Notes: generated from the letters alone by a model not told the origin. Counted from the stretch's first letter, positions 36,101 to 44,808 are shown. The stretch: 64,000 bases of DNA from Brienomyrus brachyistius (GCF_023856365.1 NC_064548.1:22988461-23052460); one strand, 5' to 3'. Made by a program: numbers and translations.

Positions 36101-39100
36101 AGGTGCCTGTTGCTTAATATGGGCACTTAGTGGATGGCATGCTGACAGGTTAGGGTTGTTTACAGTGGTAACCGGTGAGCTTTTAGAGAGTTCACCCGGC
36201 ATTTGGTAGGTAGGGCAGGGTGGGAGTTAAGGTTGTCACAGTTAGCGTTAGCATTTTTCCCATAGAAGTGAATGAGCAGGCCCCATAAGGATAGGTATAC
36301 CCTACGTGTGTGTGTGTGTGTGTGTGAGTAAAAGGCGTCTTCCATTTTCTGCCTGACAACAGTTCAGTGACATCCTGCTGTACACCAGCCGAGGGACGAC
36401 CACCTCCAATCAGTTCAGGGTGAACGGTCAGCTGCCCCTTTACGGCATGACGGTGAGTCTGGGGCCGTGGGGGAGGGGCCACGGGTAAGTAAATCGCACC
36501 CGAGACCGAGGCTGCTGCTGTTATATCTTAATACGGCGTAAACTAGTAAACAGAGAAGCTGTAAAAGGGGTTAATAAGACTAAGCTGAATATTAGAGCAG
36601 CTGTTAAGTAACCTAACGGAATAATGAGAGTGTGGAGCTGCGCGTTTAAGTCTGTCTGCGCAGCTACTAATTAAAGCATTAGGAAAACAGAAGCTTTGTT
36701 TTCACAGCCCAGTTAGTGTGGGATCCTCTGCGGAGGGCCATGCGGTCGCAGGGAATGCGCACGGGATTACATTACAGCACTGTCGCTGACATCACCGTCG
36801 CCATCCAATCGGCAGCGTCGTCTTCCTCTGTCCCCCACAGATCACCGAGAGCGAGGACGAATGGGGCGTGCCTCACTCCTTCACATTGTTCGGACAGCGC
36901 CAGACGGTGGTGGTGGCCGCCAGGTAAGACCCCCCCCCCCCCCCCAGAGGCATCCGCAGCAGCAGGTTATACTGATGTGCCCCTAACAGAAGGGTTGCCA
37001 TAGCAGCCAGGGCTTTTATTGCCACAAAAATCCATCGGTTACCTGCGATGCTACATGAAACGTTTATCTGGCACGGCTGAGAACTCATGCGTGCCCTCTA
37101 GTGGCCATTTCCTGACATGCACCTCATTAAAGCATTCAAAGTTGAGTTCGGTTTCAGCGTTTGCTCCTTTTTTTGGGTCTGTTAATTACCGTTTTGGCCT
37201 GAACATAACGCTGTTTTTTCCCCCCAAGAAAAACTACATCTAAAAAACACATTCAAGTCTTGCATTCAAGAACTAGAATATAAATGTCATTATAAACATA
37301 CTACAGAAGAGAGCATAGATTATCTGCCTCCTGGCTGAACGTAATTCAGCGTCATTTTCGGAATTCAGCATCACACAAGCGGTGATCGGTGTTTCAGCGC
37401 CTCACCTGGGCAGGATCCCCGAGGCAAACGTTTTCATTTGTTTTGATCCCGCCCACTGTTCCCGATTCGCTGACACATCTGTCATCTCCTTTAATAAAGT
37501 CGAATTATTTTACAGTGACTCAACCACTCGCCACAATACGTTTTGTGCTCTTTATTTGGACCTGCTTCGTGGAAAACATCCTGCATCCTGGGATTTGAAG
37601 CCTTGCCCCACCCATAGATACTTAATAGTCTAATAGCATTGTCACCCAGTCATGTTAGGGTTGCACCTGATTGATGGCCAGTGAGAGATGCAGCTTTTCC
37701 CCGGGCTACGATGGGGTTACATTCTGATTAAGGTGAAAATGCATTTTAATACAGTTCACCTAACCTAACGAACATCATAGCCTAGCCTAGCCTACCTTAA
37801 ACATGCTTAGAACACTTACATTAGCCTACAGCTGGGCAAAATCATTAACACTAACCCTATTTTATAATAAAATGTTGACTATCTCATTTAATTTATTGAA
37901 TAATGTACTGAAAGTGATAAACATTTACCCATCGTAACATGGACCATCTGAACCCGGGGAGCGTCTGTATGTGCCCAAGTCTAAGCTACCCCATGAATGC
38001 ACGCAATCAAACCTTCAGATTTTCTATCACACAATCCTCTTCCAGCTCCGCGTCAGAGATGGAGAAGTGGATGGAGGACATCAAGATGGCCGTTGACCTC
38101 GCCGAGAAGAGCAGTGGCCTTTCCTCTGACCTGTTGGCCAGCAGCCTCGGCAACAAGAGTAAGTTGTCCCGGTTTGCTGCGGGTCGCGGTGCTGCGTGTG
38201 ATGGCAAGACCTTCCTTTCCACCTCCCTCCCTGTTCCACAACTTAACTGCTTCTGTACCATATGATCGCATCTCAGTCGTAATTTAAATTTTAACAAGTT
38301 TTGTAAACTCCATCAGAGTGGCAGGAAATATACAAACAATTCCATTCCCACCTCATCTCCACACTTCCTGTGTCACGGTTAGCAAACTGTTTGAAGGGGA
38401 TGGAGATTGGGGACCTGCTTGAATTTCAGGACAGCGGCCGTCCGGTTTGACAGTCCACGCTTCCAAGTGCTGTGCGGGAAAAACCCGTGTCACGGCAAAG
38501 GTCGGCTGCCTTCGTGCCAAACCCGGCACCGCCACGAGGCCTGAAGTTCACCTGAGCTTCTTGGGCCTGCTGTCATCCTTGTGTTGCGGAGATGAGCTAG
38601 TGACCCGTTTCACTACATTTCCCAGAATCCCCTGAGGACTCAGCCCTGGAGCAGGAGTCTGAGGATGACCTGAGCGCCTCCCGTACCTCCCTGGAGAGAC
38701 AGGCGCCCAACCGCGGCAACACCACAGTGCACGTGTGCTGGCACCGCAACACCAGCGTGTCCATGGTGGACTTTAGTGTTGCCGTGGAGGTACCTGCCCC
38801 GGCACAACACTCCCGCTTCGTCCGCGTGTCCATGTCCGTGTCCGTGTCTGTGTCTTTGTGACTCTCAAACCGGAGTCTCTGTCAAGCTCACTAGTGCTGT
38901 GTCTTCTTCTTTCTTGCTACACGTTCCTGCTCACGGGGCGTGAATCCCAGTGAATCCCCGGAAGTCCTTGCCATCATACTGCACTGTTTCTCCTCAGGCC
39001 TTCTGATGACTCGCTTTCCCATTTCTGTGTCGGACGCTGCTTCCAGTCTTTCACACTAGTGAATTTTAACATCTTAGACCCGTGTTTCCCAATCCGGTCG

Positions 39101-41345
39101 TCGGGAACCTGCAGTTGGTCTAAATTTTCGCTCCCTCCCAGCTCCCGGTAGTAAAAACCTGGACTGTCTGTGGGTCACCAAGCACTGAATTGGGAAACAC
39201 TGCCTTAGTCTTGCACTATGGCTGTGCCTTAGCATTGGAATTCACGGTTGTGCCACGTGGAATGATTTTGTTGCTTGGGATTACGCCCCCATTCTTGTGG
39301 GCATCTCCACTGACCAGCCATCCTGGATGATGCCCCCCTCACCCCTCACATATAATCTATCCTTTAAAATCAAATTACTCTTCTGTTCAGAAGCAGAATG
39401 TTGTAAGTTGTTGGGAGAAAACATGGGCATCGTTAGGTCTGATCACTCAGGGCTATAGCTCCAAGAATTTTAACCCTATAGCCCCGAGTATTTTACCCAC
39501 GATGCGTCTTCCTTCAAAGAAAAAAACGAGCCCCAGGTGAACTTGACTTAGCTCCTGATTTTTTTTTCCAATGGCTATAAACACCCCTGAGAGAAAATAA
39601 AGCTTTAATGTTGCGGTGGCTCAGAAGGTGGCGCTCTAGGAGGCCACCTTTGTTGCCTGAGGTGCTGACCGGCGCTGACCTCACCCACATTATTGACATT
39701 GTTAAAGGTTGAGTTAATGCAGCCATTGATTGACTGCACGCAGTAATCCCCAGCTGTGGGTTTAAAAAGGTCATTTTTTCCATCTGTAACACTGTGTTTT
39801 AAGTGCAAAGGGAATAATTGTTTACAGGGTAACTAAAGCTGGTGCTAACGGGGGTGGTGGGGGGGGGGGTACTGAGGTGTAAAATGAGCATCACTCCTAA
39901 CATGTCCTGTTAATTATTCTTAAAAGCACCAGTCTTGCTGGGTGGCACAGGAAGCCCTTTCAGCTGTTTTTAATGGCCCTTCAGCCCTCCCACCCCCCAC
40001 CAGGCCCCCCCCCCCCCCCCCACCAGGCCCCCCCCAAACAGCTCATCTGTTCGAGTCTGTCTGTTTAACCTGCTTATTACATGTTCAAACTATTCAGCCT
40101 CTGTCTTTGTCCTCCCTTTCCGTCTGTCTCTGTCCGTCCATCGTTCTAACCCCCTCCCCTGTCCCTTGCCTTGTCACGATAGAGGAGCCTAGGCCAGTCA
40201 CTCCCTCACTGGCGCCCCCTTGTGGGGGAGCTGTGCCTTTCTCTCTTGTCTGCTGGCACCGAGTTTACAGCATCTCCTTTAATGATACCTGCAGGAGTAC
40301 AGAGGTAAAATTGCCAGGCAGATGCCCCCCAGCGTTGAGCACCAGCACCTCGCATGAACTATCTATTTCATCTCCGATTCAACCCCCCCCCCCCCAAACC
40401 CGCGATGCGACATTCGCGCATGCAGATTTCCTGCATGACTGTGAGTTTGGCTGATTGTGATAATAGCTGTTTATCATGTGAGTATTACTTGCCTGAGCTG
40501 TGACCCCTGGGAGTGAATCTGCGTCAGCCAAACCTCAGATGATAAGAATCCCCATCCTGGCATGCAGCCTCTTCACCAATCTGCATATTTTACACCTTAA
40601 ATCTAAAAGCACAGGCATCTCAGAGCAGCTATTTATCCGTGTTCCTGGGTCCCCAACTGAATCTGCAAGGTCACTCACTCAGTCTTAACATCCCGAAATT
40701 AAATCCCAGGTCGATGCTTGGCCGCATCATGCAGATCGACACAATACTGTCAGGGTACATGAATTTAGGAGGAAGAAGAGGCTGGATGGAAACTGTGTTT
40801 CTGGAATTCACTTCCGATTTATAACGGGGGCTGTCTATAGCAGTGTCTGCCAACTCGTTGGCCGTGAGCTAGCAGTTACTCACAGAGAGCCAATGACTAG
40901 CCAGCATGACATTTATTAGAAATCAGGCTTCTTTTTTCGTACGTCATGTATAATTCCAGAGCTCCCAGCTGTTACTCTCGCCACCCCACCCACCCAGATT
41001 CCGTTCTGTGTAAAAGTAGATTGGAGACCCCTGGTCTATATTATACCTACAAGGCAGTAAAGGCCAATATATATACACACACATACACACGGTTTGTAAT
41101 TATATCTTTGTGGGGACTCTCCATTCATCTCTATTGGGAAAACTCTAATCCCAACATAACTACCTTAACCCCGACCCAGCCCTAACCTTAACCATAGGTA
41201 ACCAAACAAAATACGAGACATTTTTAGTTTTTTGATTGTATTCGCCGATCTTTGTGAGGACCTGAAAAATGGTCTTCACATTCTCAAAATAACAGCTTAT
41301 CACATTGTGGGAAACGATTGGTCCCCACAATGTAATATAAACATA

Positions 41346-41386
<41 letters not shown>

Positions 41387-43290
41387 GAGGAAACGTTTAG
41401 GGACGACATTTTACTTCATACCTCCCTTATATAGATGTCTCCGATTTCCTGTCGCTGGCTTATGTAAGTCTCTGCCTGTTCTTTGTTATTCCTTATGACG
41501 TTGTCCTCTTCTAATGACACAATGGATAACTGACAGCTTTGACAGCCCTCGTTAACTGCCGGATTCATCTTTTTTTACTCGTCCCCCACCCACTAGAACC
41601 AGCTGTCAGGCAATTTGCTGAGGAAATTCAAGAACAGCAACGGTTGGCAGAAGCTGTGGGTGGTCTTCACCAACTTCAGCCTGTTCTTCTACAAGACGCA
41701 CCAGGTGAGGGGACCGGCGCTGAGGTGCGAGCTCGTCGCAGTGGGATAGGCCGGGAAGGGGTCAGAGGTCAGGGGTCACACAGTTTGCTCTCCTGACCTG
41801 GGATTGTTTATGGGTTAGATAAATGTTTTCTTTAACACTCAAATCAGAGCATTCACTGACAGCAGCATGTGCTTGAACAGCATAACACGAATAAATAAAT
41901 GTACTGGTTTTGTGTCAATACTTCACTCTTGCCTGAGGTTGTAGAATCTGGTGGTGCCTCTTTCCCAAACTGCTTTTATTGTCATATGTTCACGTGTTCA
42001 GACTGTTTTCCGTCAGCAGATGCAGTTCAGAGTCATTAATTGTAATGAATACGAGAGACTGCAGCAGGGTTTTGGTGGGTCTAAGCCATCCCCTTCTTTC
42101 CGTAGGATAATTACCCGCTGGCCAGCCTGCCTCTTCTGGGCTACTCCGTCACCATCCCCTCAGAGTCGGAGAACATCCACAAGGACTACGTCTTCAAGCT
42201 GCATTTCAAATCCCATGTCTACTACTTCCGATCCGAGAGCGAGTACACGTTTGAGAGGTACTTCGTGCTGCATTCTGAACCGAAATGGCCGCCCTCTCAA
42301 AACGTGTTAACAAAGTAAAAAAAGAGTCCAGAAAAGCCCTTTCTGTCCCTGCTTCTGCTATTTTTGGCTTGCTGTCTCATTACCTCTTACCATTTATGCT
42401 TCAAATGAAGGGCAAACCTGTTATACACTGAGAAATGGGTGATTGAGGGAGGCACGGAGGATATTTTAAGCACTAATTGCCTCCATGGTTCCAGTGTCCC
42501 TCTCCTCCCCCCTGGCGGGGCGAGTGAGCCACAGTGTCTCCTCATCACAGCCTGGAGGAGCAAACTAATGACAGCCGGTCTTCAGAGACTCAGCTGGTGA
42601 CACACAAATCGGCCATTTTAATTAGGCCCTCGCCTTTTATTCGTCCCGAGTCTCAAGATGAATTGTGGGAGATTGAAGCCGATAGTCGCAGCTGCATGTC
42701 TGGAGGAATGAAATTGGGGGGTGGGAAACCGTCAGCTTCCCCATCAGACGACGAAACCATGACACGTTTGACACTGTGCTTTGGTGTCCTTTTGGATTCT
42801 CACTTATCGGACTGGCCATTGAAAACCCCGGGCTGTCAAAAGTCCAGACATGTTGGTTTTCAGTCTAACTCGGCTCTTAATGGCTATAGTGACGTCATCA
42901 CAAGGATAGAATTTAAGTTCACCTGTGACTCCAGGTATAAATCAGATGTAAACATACTTGCGTCCAGCAACCTCTTCACACGGAGCCTCTGCATCAAAGG
43001 CTGGTCTCCACACCTGAGAAAAAATATATTTCGGGTTGACGGTGATATTTGACGCGTAGGTGTTTGCTCATGACTAACGCCCTTTCATGTTCAGGCAGGT
43101 GTTCTTTGATCTATCCTAAGGATTTGGGGTCCCGGGGTGACAGTTCCATACCTGTGATGTACACCAGTGCCATCAGCGTGTCTGACACTCTCTGTCCGTT
43201 CCCCGCAGGTGGATGGAGGTCATCCGCAGCGCCACCACCAGCTCCAGCCGTGGCCAAGCAGTGACTCGGAAGGAGCTCCACCCCTATTGA
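18042..43290 (+). CDS. farp1: farp1, full-length isoform: FERM-FA-DH-PH-PH Rho guanine nucleotide exchange factor (5' partial)
   Basis: Twenty-five exons join in frame: 18042-18146, 18454-18496, 18602-18680, 19870-19967, 20231-20345, 22003-22150, 22676-22771, 23274-23437, 23915-23983, 24189-24264, 24951-25143, 30219-30406, 30575-30664, 31657-31790, 32961-33042, 34223-34460, 35367-35497, 35621-35689, 36363-36452, 36841-36923, 38046-38158, 38626-38789, 41597-41704, 42106-42257, 43209-43290. All introns are GT-AG, every phase closes, and the result is 969 codons plus TGA. Window residues about 1-305 are FERM, 306-331 FA, 332-458 a Ser/Pro-rich linker, about 459-660 DH, about 670-765 PH1 and about 855-955 PH2. 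In the known family this is a membrane-associated GEF of dendrites, synapses and growth cones. FARP1 is favoured over FARP2 by the linker end, the PH1-PH2 linker ([16 protein letters not shown]) and the C-terminus, all compared from memory. The N-terminal exon or exons (about 55 residues in mammals) are missing. Confidence 0.95.
18454..18496 (+). CDS. farp1: farp1 exon: FERM F1, VWLDLLKP segment
   Basis: A 43-nt exon bounded by CCACAG and C|GTGAGT, phase 0 to 1. It encodes [14 protein letters not shown], the last part of the F1 lobe. Confidence 0.93.
18602..18680 (+). CDS. farp1: farp1 exon: FERM F1/F2 junction
   Basis: Bounded by CTTCCAG and AG|GTGAGC, phase 1 to 2. It encodes [17 protein letters not shown] then [10 protein letters not shown], the conserved KFFPPD strand and the start of the F2 lobe. 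Confidence 0.95.
19617..19748. repeat. Diverged palindromic MITE fragment (same group as 23490-23736)
   Basis: The copy runs from TTCTCTACCCGGTCCTTGG to GGGGACTATGTTGAAAAGCA and has the central GGGAGCTGGGAAGGATGCAAA. Its inverted arms are decayed. Confidence 0.45.
19870..19967 (+). CDS. farp1: farp1 exon: FERM F2 helices
   Basis: Bounded by CTCCCAG and T|GTGAGT, phase 2 to 1. It encodes [18 protein letters not shown] and the [12 protein letters not shown] helix of the acyl-CoA-binding-like F2 lobe. Confidence 0.95.
20231..20345 (+). CDS. farp1: farp1 exon: FERM F2, EIGDFDE segment
   Basis: The acceptor is CCCCCCCAG and the donor GT|GTGAGT, phase 1 to 2. It encodes SEIGDFDE, then [18 protein letters not shown] and an FHRKHV helix. 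Confidence 0.95.
22003..22150 (+). CDS. farp1: farp1 exon: FERM F2 end and F3 start
   Basis: Bounded by TTCTCCAG and CAG|GTGACT, phase 2 to 0. It encodes [20 protein letters not shown] then [13 protein letters not shown] and [12 protein letters not shown], entering the PTB/PH-like F3 lobe. Confidence 0.96.
22676..22771 (+). CDS. farp1: farp1 exon: FERM F3, INAFNW and KRKRFLIKL
   Basis: Bounded by TTCTGAAG and AAT|GTGAGT, phase 0 to 0. It encodes [20 protein letters not shown] then [12 protein letters not shown], the highly conserved F3 strands. Confidence 0.96.
23274..23437 (+). CDS. farp1: farp1 exon: FERM F3 helix and FA start
   Basis: Bounded by CTACTGCAG and AG|GTAGAG, phase 0 to 2. It encodes [30 protein letters not shown], the Lys/Pro repeat [12 protein letters not shown] and RGSSFRF. 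This ends the FERM C-terminal helix and begins the FA region. Confidence 0.96.
23490..23736. repeat. Palindromic MITE with CAGTGTTTCCCAATCTGG-type ends
   Basis: The left end CAGTGTTTCCCAATCTGG is inverted at the right end (CCAGATTGGGAAGCACTG). Inner arms CATGTTTTTGCTCCC and GGGAGCAAAAACATG pair as well. Inside, a block with CTCCCTGCCAGACAGTCCAC is repeated three times in tandem. Related copies lie at 39079-39203 and 50401-50535. The group is probably hAT-like and non-autonomous. Confidence 0.85.
23915..23983 (+). CDS. farp1: farp1 exon: FERM-adjacent (FA) region
   Basis: Bounded by CATTCAG and AG|GTAGGA, phase 2 to 2. It encodes [17 protein letters not shown] then KKIPFER. SGRTQKQ is the FA signature shared by FARP1, FARP2 and FRMD7. 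Confidence 0.95.
24189..24264 (+). CDS. farp1: farp1 exon: end of FA region
   Basis: Bounded by CTTCCAG and GAG|GTCAGT, phase 2 to 0. It encodes [20 protein letters not shown] then DVPTE. KHSKI is the phosphosite-like end of FA in FARPs, and the sequence is disordered after it. Confidence 0.92.
24537..24854. repeat. Palindromic MITE with CACTGTCAGAAAAAAG ends
   Basis: The left end CACTGTCAGAAAAAAGAGTA is matched inverted by TTTTTTTTCTGATAGTG on the right. Inner segments (GTACCTTTGTCACTGGGGCT and CCCCAGTAACGAGCAAAGGTAC) also pair. It ends about 95 bases before the acceptor of the alternative farp1 exon. A partial relative lies at 34730-34936. Confidence 0.85.
24951..25143 (+). CDS. farp1: farp1 linker exon, form that splices on to the DH domain
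   Basis: The acceptor is CTCCCCAG. The inferred donor is ACAG|GTCCAG at 25143/25144, 193 nt, phase 0 to 1. This donor restores frame with the next exon and gives [13 protein letters not shown], similar to mammalian QPSTG|SLTGSPHL as I recall it. It is weak (+3 to +5 are C, C, A). Two other phase-1 GT sites, after 25200 and after 25260, cannot be excluded. The exon encodes a Gly/Ser/Gln-rich disordered linker. Confidence 0.7.
24951..26142 (+). CDS. farp1: farp1 alternative terminal exon with FRMD7-like tail
   Basis: This is the same acceptor as the linker exon, extended without splicing. Zero frame to 25382 includes [19 protein letters not shown] and [19 protein letters not shown]. The stop is TGA 25383-25385. 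The +1 frame opens at 25384 with [20 protein letters not shown] and ends with [20 protein letters not shown], then [11 protein letters not shown] and TAG. Codons in both parts are GC-rich at third positions, as in neighbouring farp1 exons, and the +1 frame has no stop for 252 codons. The similarity to FRMD7's tail comes from recall, not from an alignment. Confidence 0.62.
25380..25386 (+). other. farp1: Possible +1 frameshift site CTC-TGA-C (or a one-base indel)
   Basis: Zero frame reads CCG CGA CTC TGA. Skipping the T at 25383 continues as GAC GAC GAG TCG in the +1 frame, which stays open to 26140. The layout (sense codon, slow UGA stop, following C) resembles bacterial prfB CUU-UGA-C and antizyme UCC-UGA-U. 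A Leu tRNA on CUC re-pairs poorly at UCU, which weakens the programmed-shift reading. An extra C near 25377 would explain the frames equally well. Confidence 0.45.
27083..27168 (+). repeat. Perfect (GT)43 microsatellite
   Basis: 86 bases of uninterrupted TG in the putative 3'UTR of the short farp1 isoform. Forward and reverse ORFs through it (poly-CV, poly-HT) are artefacts. Confidence 0.97.
27231..27236 (+). promoter_or_regulatory. farp1: Weaker candidate poly(A) signal
   Basis: AATAAA sits about 60 bases after the long GT repeat. What follows is mainly poly-C rather than GT-rich, so it is probably minor or unused. Confidence 0.25.
29525..29530 (+). promoter_or_regulatory. farp1: Candidate poly(A) signal of the short farp1 isoform
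   Basis: AATAAA is followed within 25 bases by a GT-rich stretch (CTTTGTGAAGTGGG), the usual downstream element. A weaker AATAAA at 27231-27236 is followed by a C-rich tract, less typical of cleavage. Confidence 0.5.
30219..30406 (+). CDS. farp1: farp1 exon: linker, SPLLND segment before DH
   Basis: Bounded by TCTTTCAG and AAG|GTTTGT, phase 1 to 0. It encodes [16 protein letters not shown], then [13 protein letters not shown] and [11 protein letters not shown]. In mammalian FARP1 a similar SPLLND...RTDDEDEGRRK block directly precedes the DH domain. Confidence 0.93.
30575..30664 (+). CDS. farp1: farp1 exon: start of DH domain (CR1)
   Basis: Bounded by TGTTGCAG and GTG|GTAAGT, phase 0 to 0. 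It encodes [20 protein letters not shown] then [10 protein letters not shown], the conserved region 1 helix of the DH domain, whose Glu helps contact switch I of Rho GTPases. Confidence 0.96.
31380..31495 (+). repeat. SINE tail fragment
   Basis: GGAGCAAGACCCCCAACC followed by AAATGGGTATAATTGTAAG matches the tail of the SINE at 54821. The tRNA-like head is missing. Confidence 0.5.
31657..31790 (+). CDS. farp1: farp1 exon: DH domain
   Basis: Bounded by TCTCTTAG and TG|GTGAGT, phase 0 to 2. It encodes [16 protein letters not shown], then [20 protein letters not shown]. The first codon is TCC (Ser), where mammalian FARP1 and FARP2 have Trp (VITVWF) as I recall. Confidence 0.95.
32681..32700. repeat. 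(TA)10 microsatellite
   Basis: Ten TA units in a farp1 intron. Confidence 0.9.
32714..32899. repeat. MITE with CCTGAGGTGGGCA / TGCCCACCCCTG ends
   Basis: The termini are inverted. The internal text (AGGTTTTTGCTGCAACTAGA, TTAGCGAACTGATTGGCTGA, CACACCTGGGTTTGAACAG) is shared with a second copy at about 55035-55190. It resembles short hAT-type fish MITEs. Confidence 0.75.
32961..33042 (+). CDS. farp1: farp1 exon: DH domain, RIGDVMLKN
   Basis: Bounded by TGCACAG and AAG|GTACGG, phase 2 to 0. It encodes [20 protein letters not shown] then KNIQGLK. Confidence 0.95.
34223..34460 (+). CDS. farp1: farp1 exon: DH catalytic core (CR3)
   Basis: Bounded by CCTGCAG and CGGG|GTAGGC, phase 0 to 1. It encodes [36 protein letters not shown], then [20 protein letters not shown]. 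The [16 protein letters not shown] stretch is the CR3 helix that forms most of the GTPase contact in DH domains. GC content and third-position GC are very high. Confidence 0.97.
34597..34720 (+). repeat. tRNA-derived SINE copy
   Basis: GGGCGGCTCAGCAGGTTA then GGTTGTCAGTTCAAATTCC (B-box-like) and a tail CCCTTGACCTTTAACCCCTC. It is related to, but more decayed than, the copy at 54821. Confidence 0.6.
34730..34936. repeat. Partial copy of the CACTGTCAGAAAAAA MITE
   Basis: It shares TATCACTGGGGCTG, TACCCTCAAGGGTC, AAGGTACAGAAATGGAC and GTTTGTACTTTGGG with the element at 24537-24854. The terminal arms are lost. Confidence 0.7.
35367..35497 (+). CDS. farp1: farp1 exon: end of DH domain
   Basis: Bounded by CTCCAG and CGG|GTAAGC, phase 1 to 0. 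It encodes [20 protein letters not shown] then [20 protein letters not shown] and APGR, the last DH helix running into PH1. Confidence 0.96.
35621..35689 (+). CDS. farp1: farp1 exon: PH1 start
   Basis: Bounded by GTTGCAG and CTG|GTAATT, phase 0 to 0. It encodes [20 protein letters not shown] then FFL, the first strands of the PH domain. In the FARP structures this domain is reported to fold over the DH site and inhibit it. Confidence 0.95.
36225..36330 (-). repeat. Fragment of the AC-flanked repeat family, with (GT)10
   Basis: The reverse complement reads a CA run, then CCTTATGGGGCCTGCTCATT and CACTTCTATGGGAAAAATGC. This matches the beginning of the element at 41060-41385. The GT run is 36306-36326. 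It lies only about 35 bases before the PH1 exon at 36363. Confidence 0.6.
36363..36452 (+). CDS. farp1: farp1 exon: PH1
   Basis: Bounded by GACAACAG and ACG|GTGAGT, phase 0 to 0. It encodes [11 protein letters not shown] then [16 protein letters not shown]. Confidence 0.95.
36841..36923 (+). CDS. farp1: farp1 exon: PH1
   Basis: Bounded by CCCCACAG and AG|GTAAGA, phase 0 to 2. It encodes [20 protein letters not shown] then QTVVVAA. Confidence 0.95.
38046..38158 (+). CDS. farp1: farp1 exon: PH1 C-terminal helix and inter-PH linker
   Basis: Bounded by TCTTCCAG and A|GTAAGT, phase 2 to 1. It encodes [20 protein letters not shown] then [17 protein letters not shown]. The [10 protein letters not shown] helix closes PH1. 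Confidence 0.94.
38626..38789 (+). CDS. farp1: farp1 exon: acidic linker between PH1 and PH2
   Basis: Bounded by TTCCCAG and GAG|GTACCT, phase 1 to 0. It encodes [20 protein letters not shown], then [12 protein letters not shown] and [20 protein letters not shown]. This block favours FARP1 over FARP2, which has a different sequence here as I recall. Confidence 0.95.
39079..39203. repeat. Palindromic MITE, copy of the 23490 family
   Basis: The copy runs from CCCGTGTTTCCCAATCCGG to ATTGGGAAACACTG with the internal CTCCCTCCCAGCTCCCGGTA. It is shorter than the copy at 23490. Confidence 0.8.
41060..41385 (+). repeat. Interspersed repeat bounded by CA microsatellites
   Basis: ACACACACATACACAC, then ATCTTTGTGGGGACTCTCCA, TTCATCTCTATTGGGAAAAC, CTAACC-rich text, TTGTGAGGACC, TGGTCCCCACAATGT, and finally (CA)17 at 41350-41383. 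Inverted segments (GTGGGGACT / TCCCCACA) suggest a MITE-like origin. Confidence 0.7.
41597..41704 (+). CDS. farp1: farp1 exon: PH2 start
   Basis: Bounded by CCACTAG and CAG|GTGAGG, phase 0 to 0. It encodes [20 protein letters not shown] then [16 protein letters not shown]. Confidence 0.97.
42106..42257 (+). CDS. farp1: farp1 exon: PH2
   Basis: Bounded by TTCCGTAG and AG|GTACTT, phase 0 to 2. It encodes [20 protein letters not shown], then [20 protein letters not shown] and SEYTFER. Confidence 0.97.
43209..43290 (+). CDS. farp1: farp1 last coding exon: PH2 helix and C-terminus
   Basis: The acceptor is CCCCGCAG, phase 2. It encodes [19 protein letters not shown] then RKELHPY and TGA at 43288-43290. 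The tail resembles mammalian FARP1 (...HKESLVY). Confidence 0.95.
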
Positions 43291-44450
43291 TCCAAAGGCC
43301 ACGCCCACTCACCCTTTTATGGTCAAACCATTCCTTATCCTTAACACATCACACCACTTTGTGGCATCAACTTTATTTCTGTTCTTTGCAGGGTTTGATA
43401 CTCTTTTTTTTTGATACTTTTTATTTAGAAAAGGAAAATTAAGAGTTGTGTGTGTCCCACAGCTGGTGCTCTTTAAAGGCTGTGCGTACGCTGGCTGTCT
43501 GCGATACGAGGCTCTTACGCTGCCTTTTGTAGGATTGAATTTTTTTATACAGTTTTTTAAGATTTTGTGAACCACTTTCTGATTTTTACATGTTTTGCAT
43601 TTTATTAATTGTCTTTTTTTTTTTTAAATACAGACTTTAATTTTTTTATTTCAAATGGATAGCTTTCATTTCAGATGTGGCGTAGAGTAAATTTAATTAC
43701 AACTCTGCTTATGATTTTCGTTTGAGAGAAAAGGCTGCTTTTAAAACTGCTTGAGTGAAAATCAATTCTTACCAATGTCTTTATACATTTTACTATGTTA
43801 CTGGTTGGATTTGGAGCGATGGCTGCTTGGGGGGGGGGGGGTTCGTACTTAAAGGGGAGTCTGTGTACGTGCTTAAAGGGAATGTGTATGTGTCTGAGAG
43901 AGCATATGTAATTACAGAGTAAGATGTCCCTAAAAATCTTCATTATTGAACACAATGCTAGTGAGATGTTAATGTATATTTTAAGAGAATGTTATCCATT
44001 TATATATAAGACATGCTTTTAAGGTCAATGATGTTTTGGGTGGTATTGTTAGTTATGTGGAAGTATAAAGCCAATTCTATTCCGATTGGGTAAATATTAT
44101 CAATTATATATTCAAACCCTTAGGTCAGATGTATATAACACTGTTACTTGTTAATTATGTAACACTTTATTACATGCAAATCCTGGAATCGATAGTTTTA
44201 ACAGAGAAATGTATTAAGTACATCTGCAGAACATTGTGTTCTGGGGATCCTACCACCCATTCAGAGGCCAGACTTTTTACACCATATTACAAGTCCTTCC
44301 CCTGATCAAATGAGTGCATATTGAAGTGTTGGTGTAGTGTAGTGTGGACAGGAACATCAGCTGTAACAGAAGATTAAATGCTTTATTTTCCTCAGAAAGC
44401 TGAGAGCTCTATGGAAATGAAAGCAATAAAACAAAATGTGATATTATGTG
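43291..44450 (+). other. farp1: farp1 3'UTR (full-length isoform)
   Basis: About 1.16 kb of AT-rich sequence follows the stop and reaches a strong poly(A) signal. It holds T-runs (about 43403, 43613), a G-run at about 43831 and several ATTTA-type motifs. No ORF of interest is seen. Confidence 0.8.
44425..44430 (+). promoter_or_regulatory. farp1: farp1 poly(A) signal
   Basis: AATAAA is followed by a GT-rich downstream element (TTATGTGTTGGTGTGTTG), the expected arrangement for cleavage near 44445. Confidence 0.8.
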
Positions 44451-44705
44451 TTGGTGTGTTGCTTTTGCTATCCTGTTTAAAGTCGTCTGTATATTATTAA
44501 TTAAAATACATTGTTGTGATGACTCTTGACACAGATAGCTGTGCTGCTTTCACTAGTAAGTTCACAACCTACCCCCAACAGAACCCTTACAATATCTGCA
44601 CCTTTTTTGAACCCGTAGTGTAGGCTGCCCGTAGTGTTTTATTTCACAGTACTGGAGTCGGTGTCATTCAGCATATTGAAAGCAGAGGTAGGTAGCTCAG
44701 GGTCA

Positions 44706-44808
44706 GAAAGTAAAAAATAAGATTTTGTTTCAACCATCCAGTTGACTGGGAGTCATTATACTCAATTGGTTGGTTGAAACAAAATTTGTATTTTTACTTT
44801 CTGAACCC
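44706..44808. repeat. Short near-perfect palindromic MITE
   Basis: AGAAAGTAAAAAATAAGATT and TTTGTTTCAACCA are inverted as TGGTTGAAACAAA and TTTTTACTTTCT. A single half-copy (GGTTGGTTAAAACAAAATCC ... TTTTTACTTTCTGG) lies at about 45404-45450. Confidence 0.8.
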
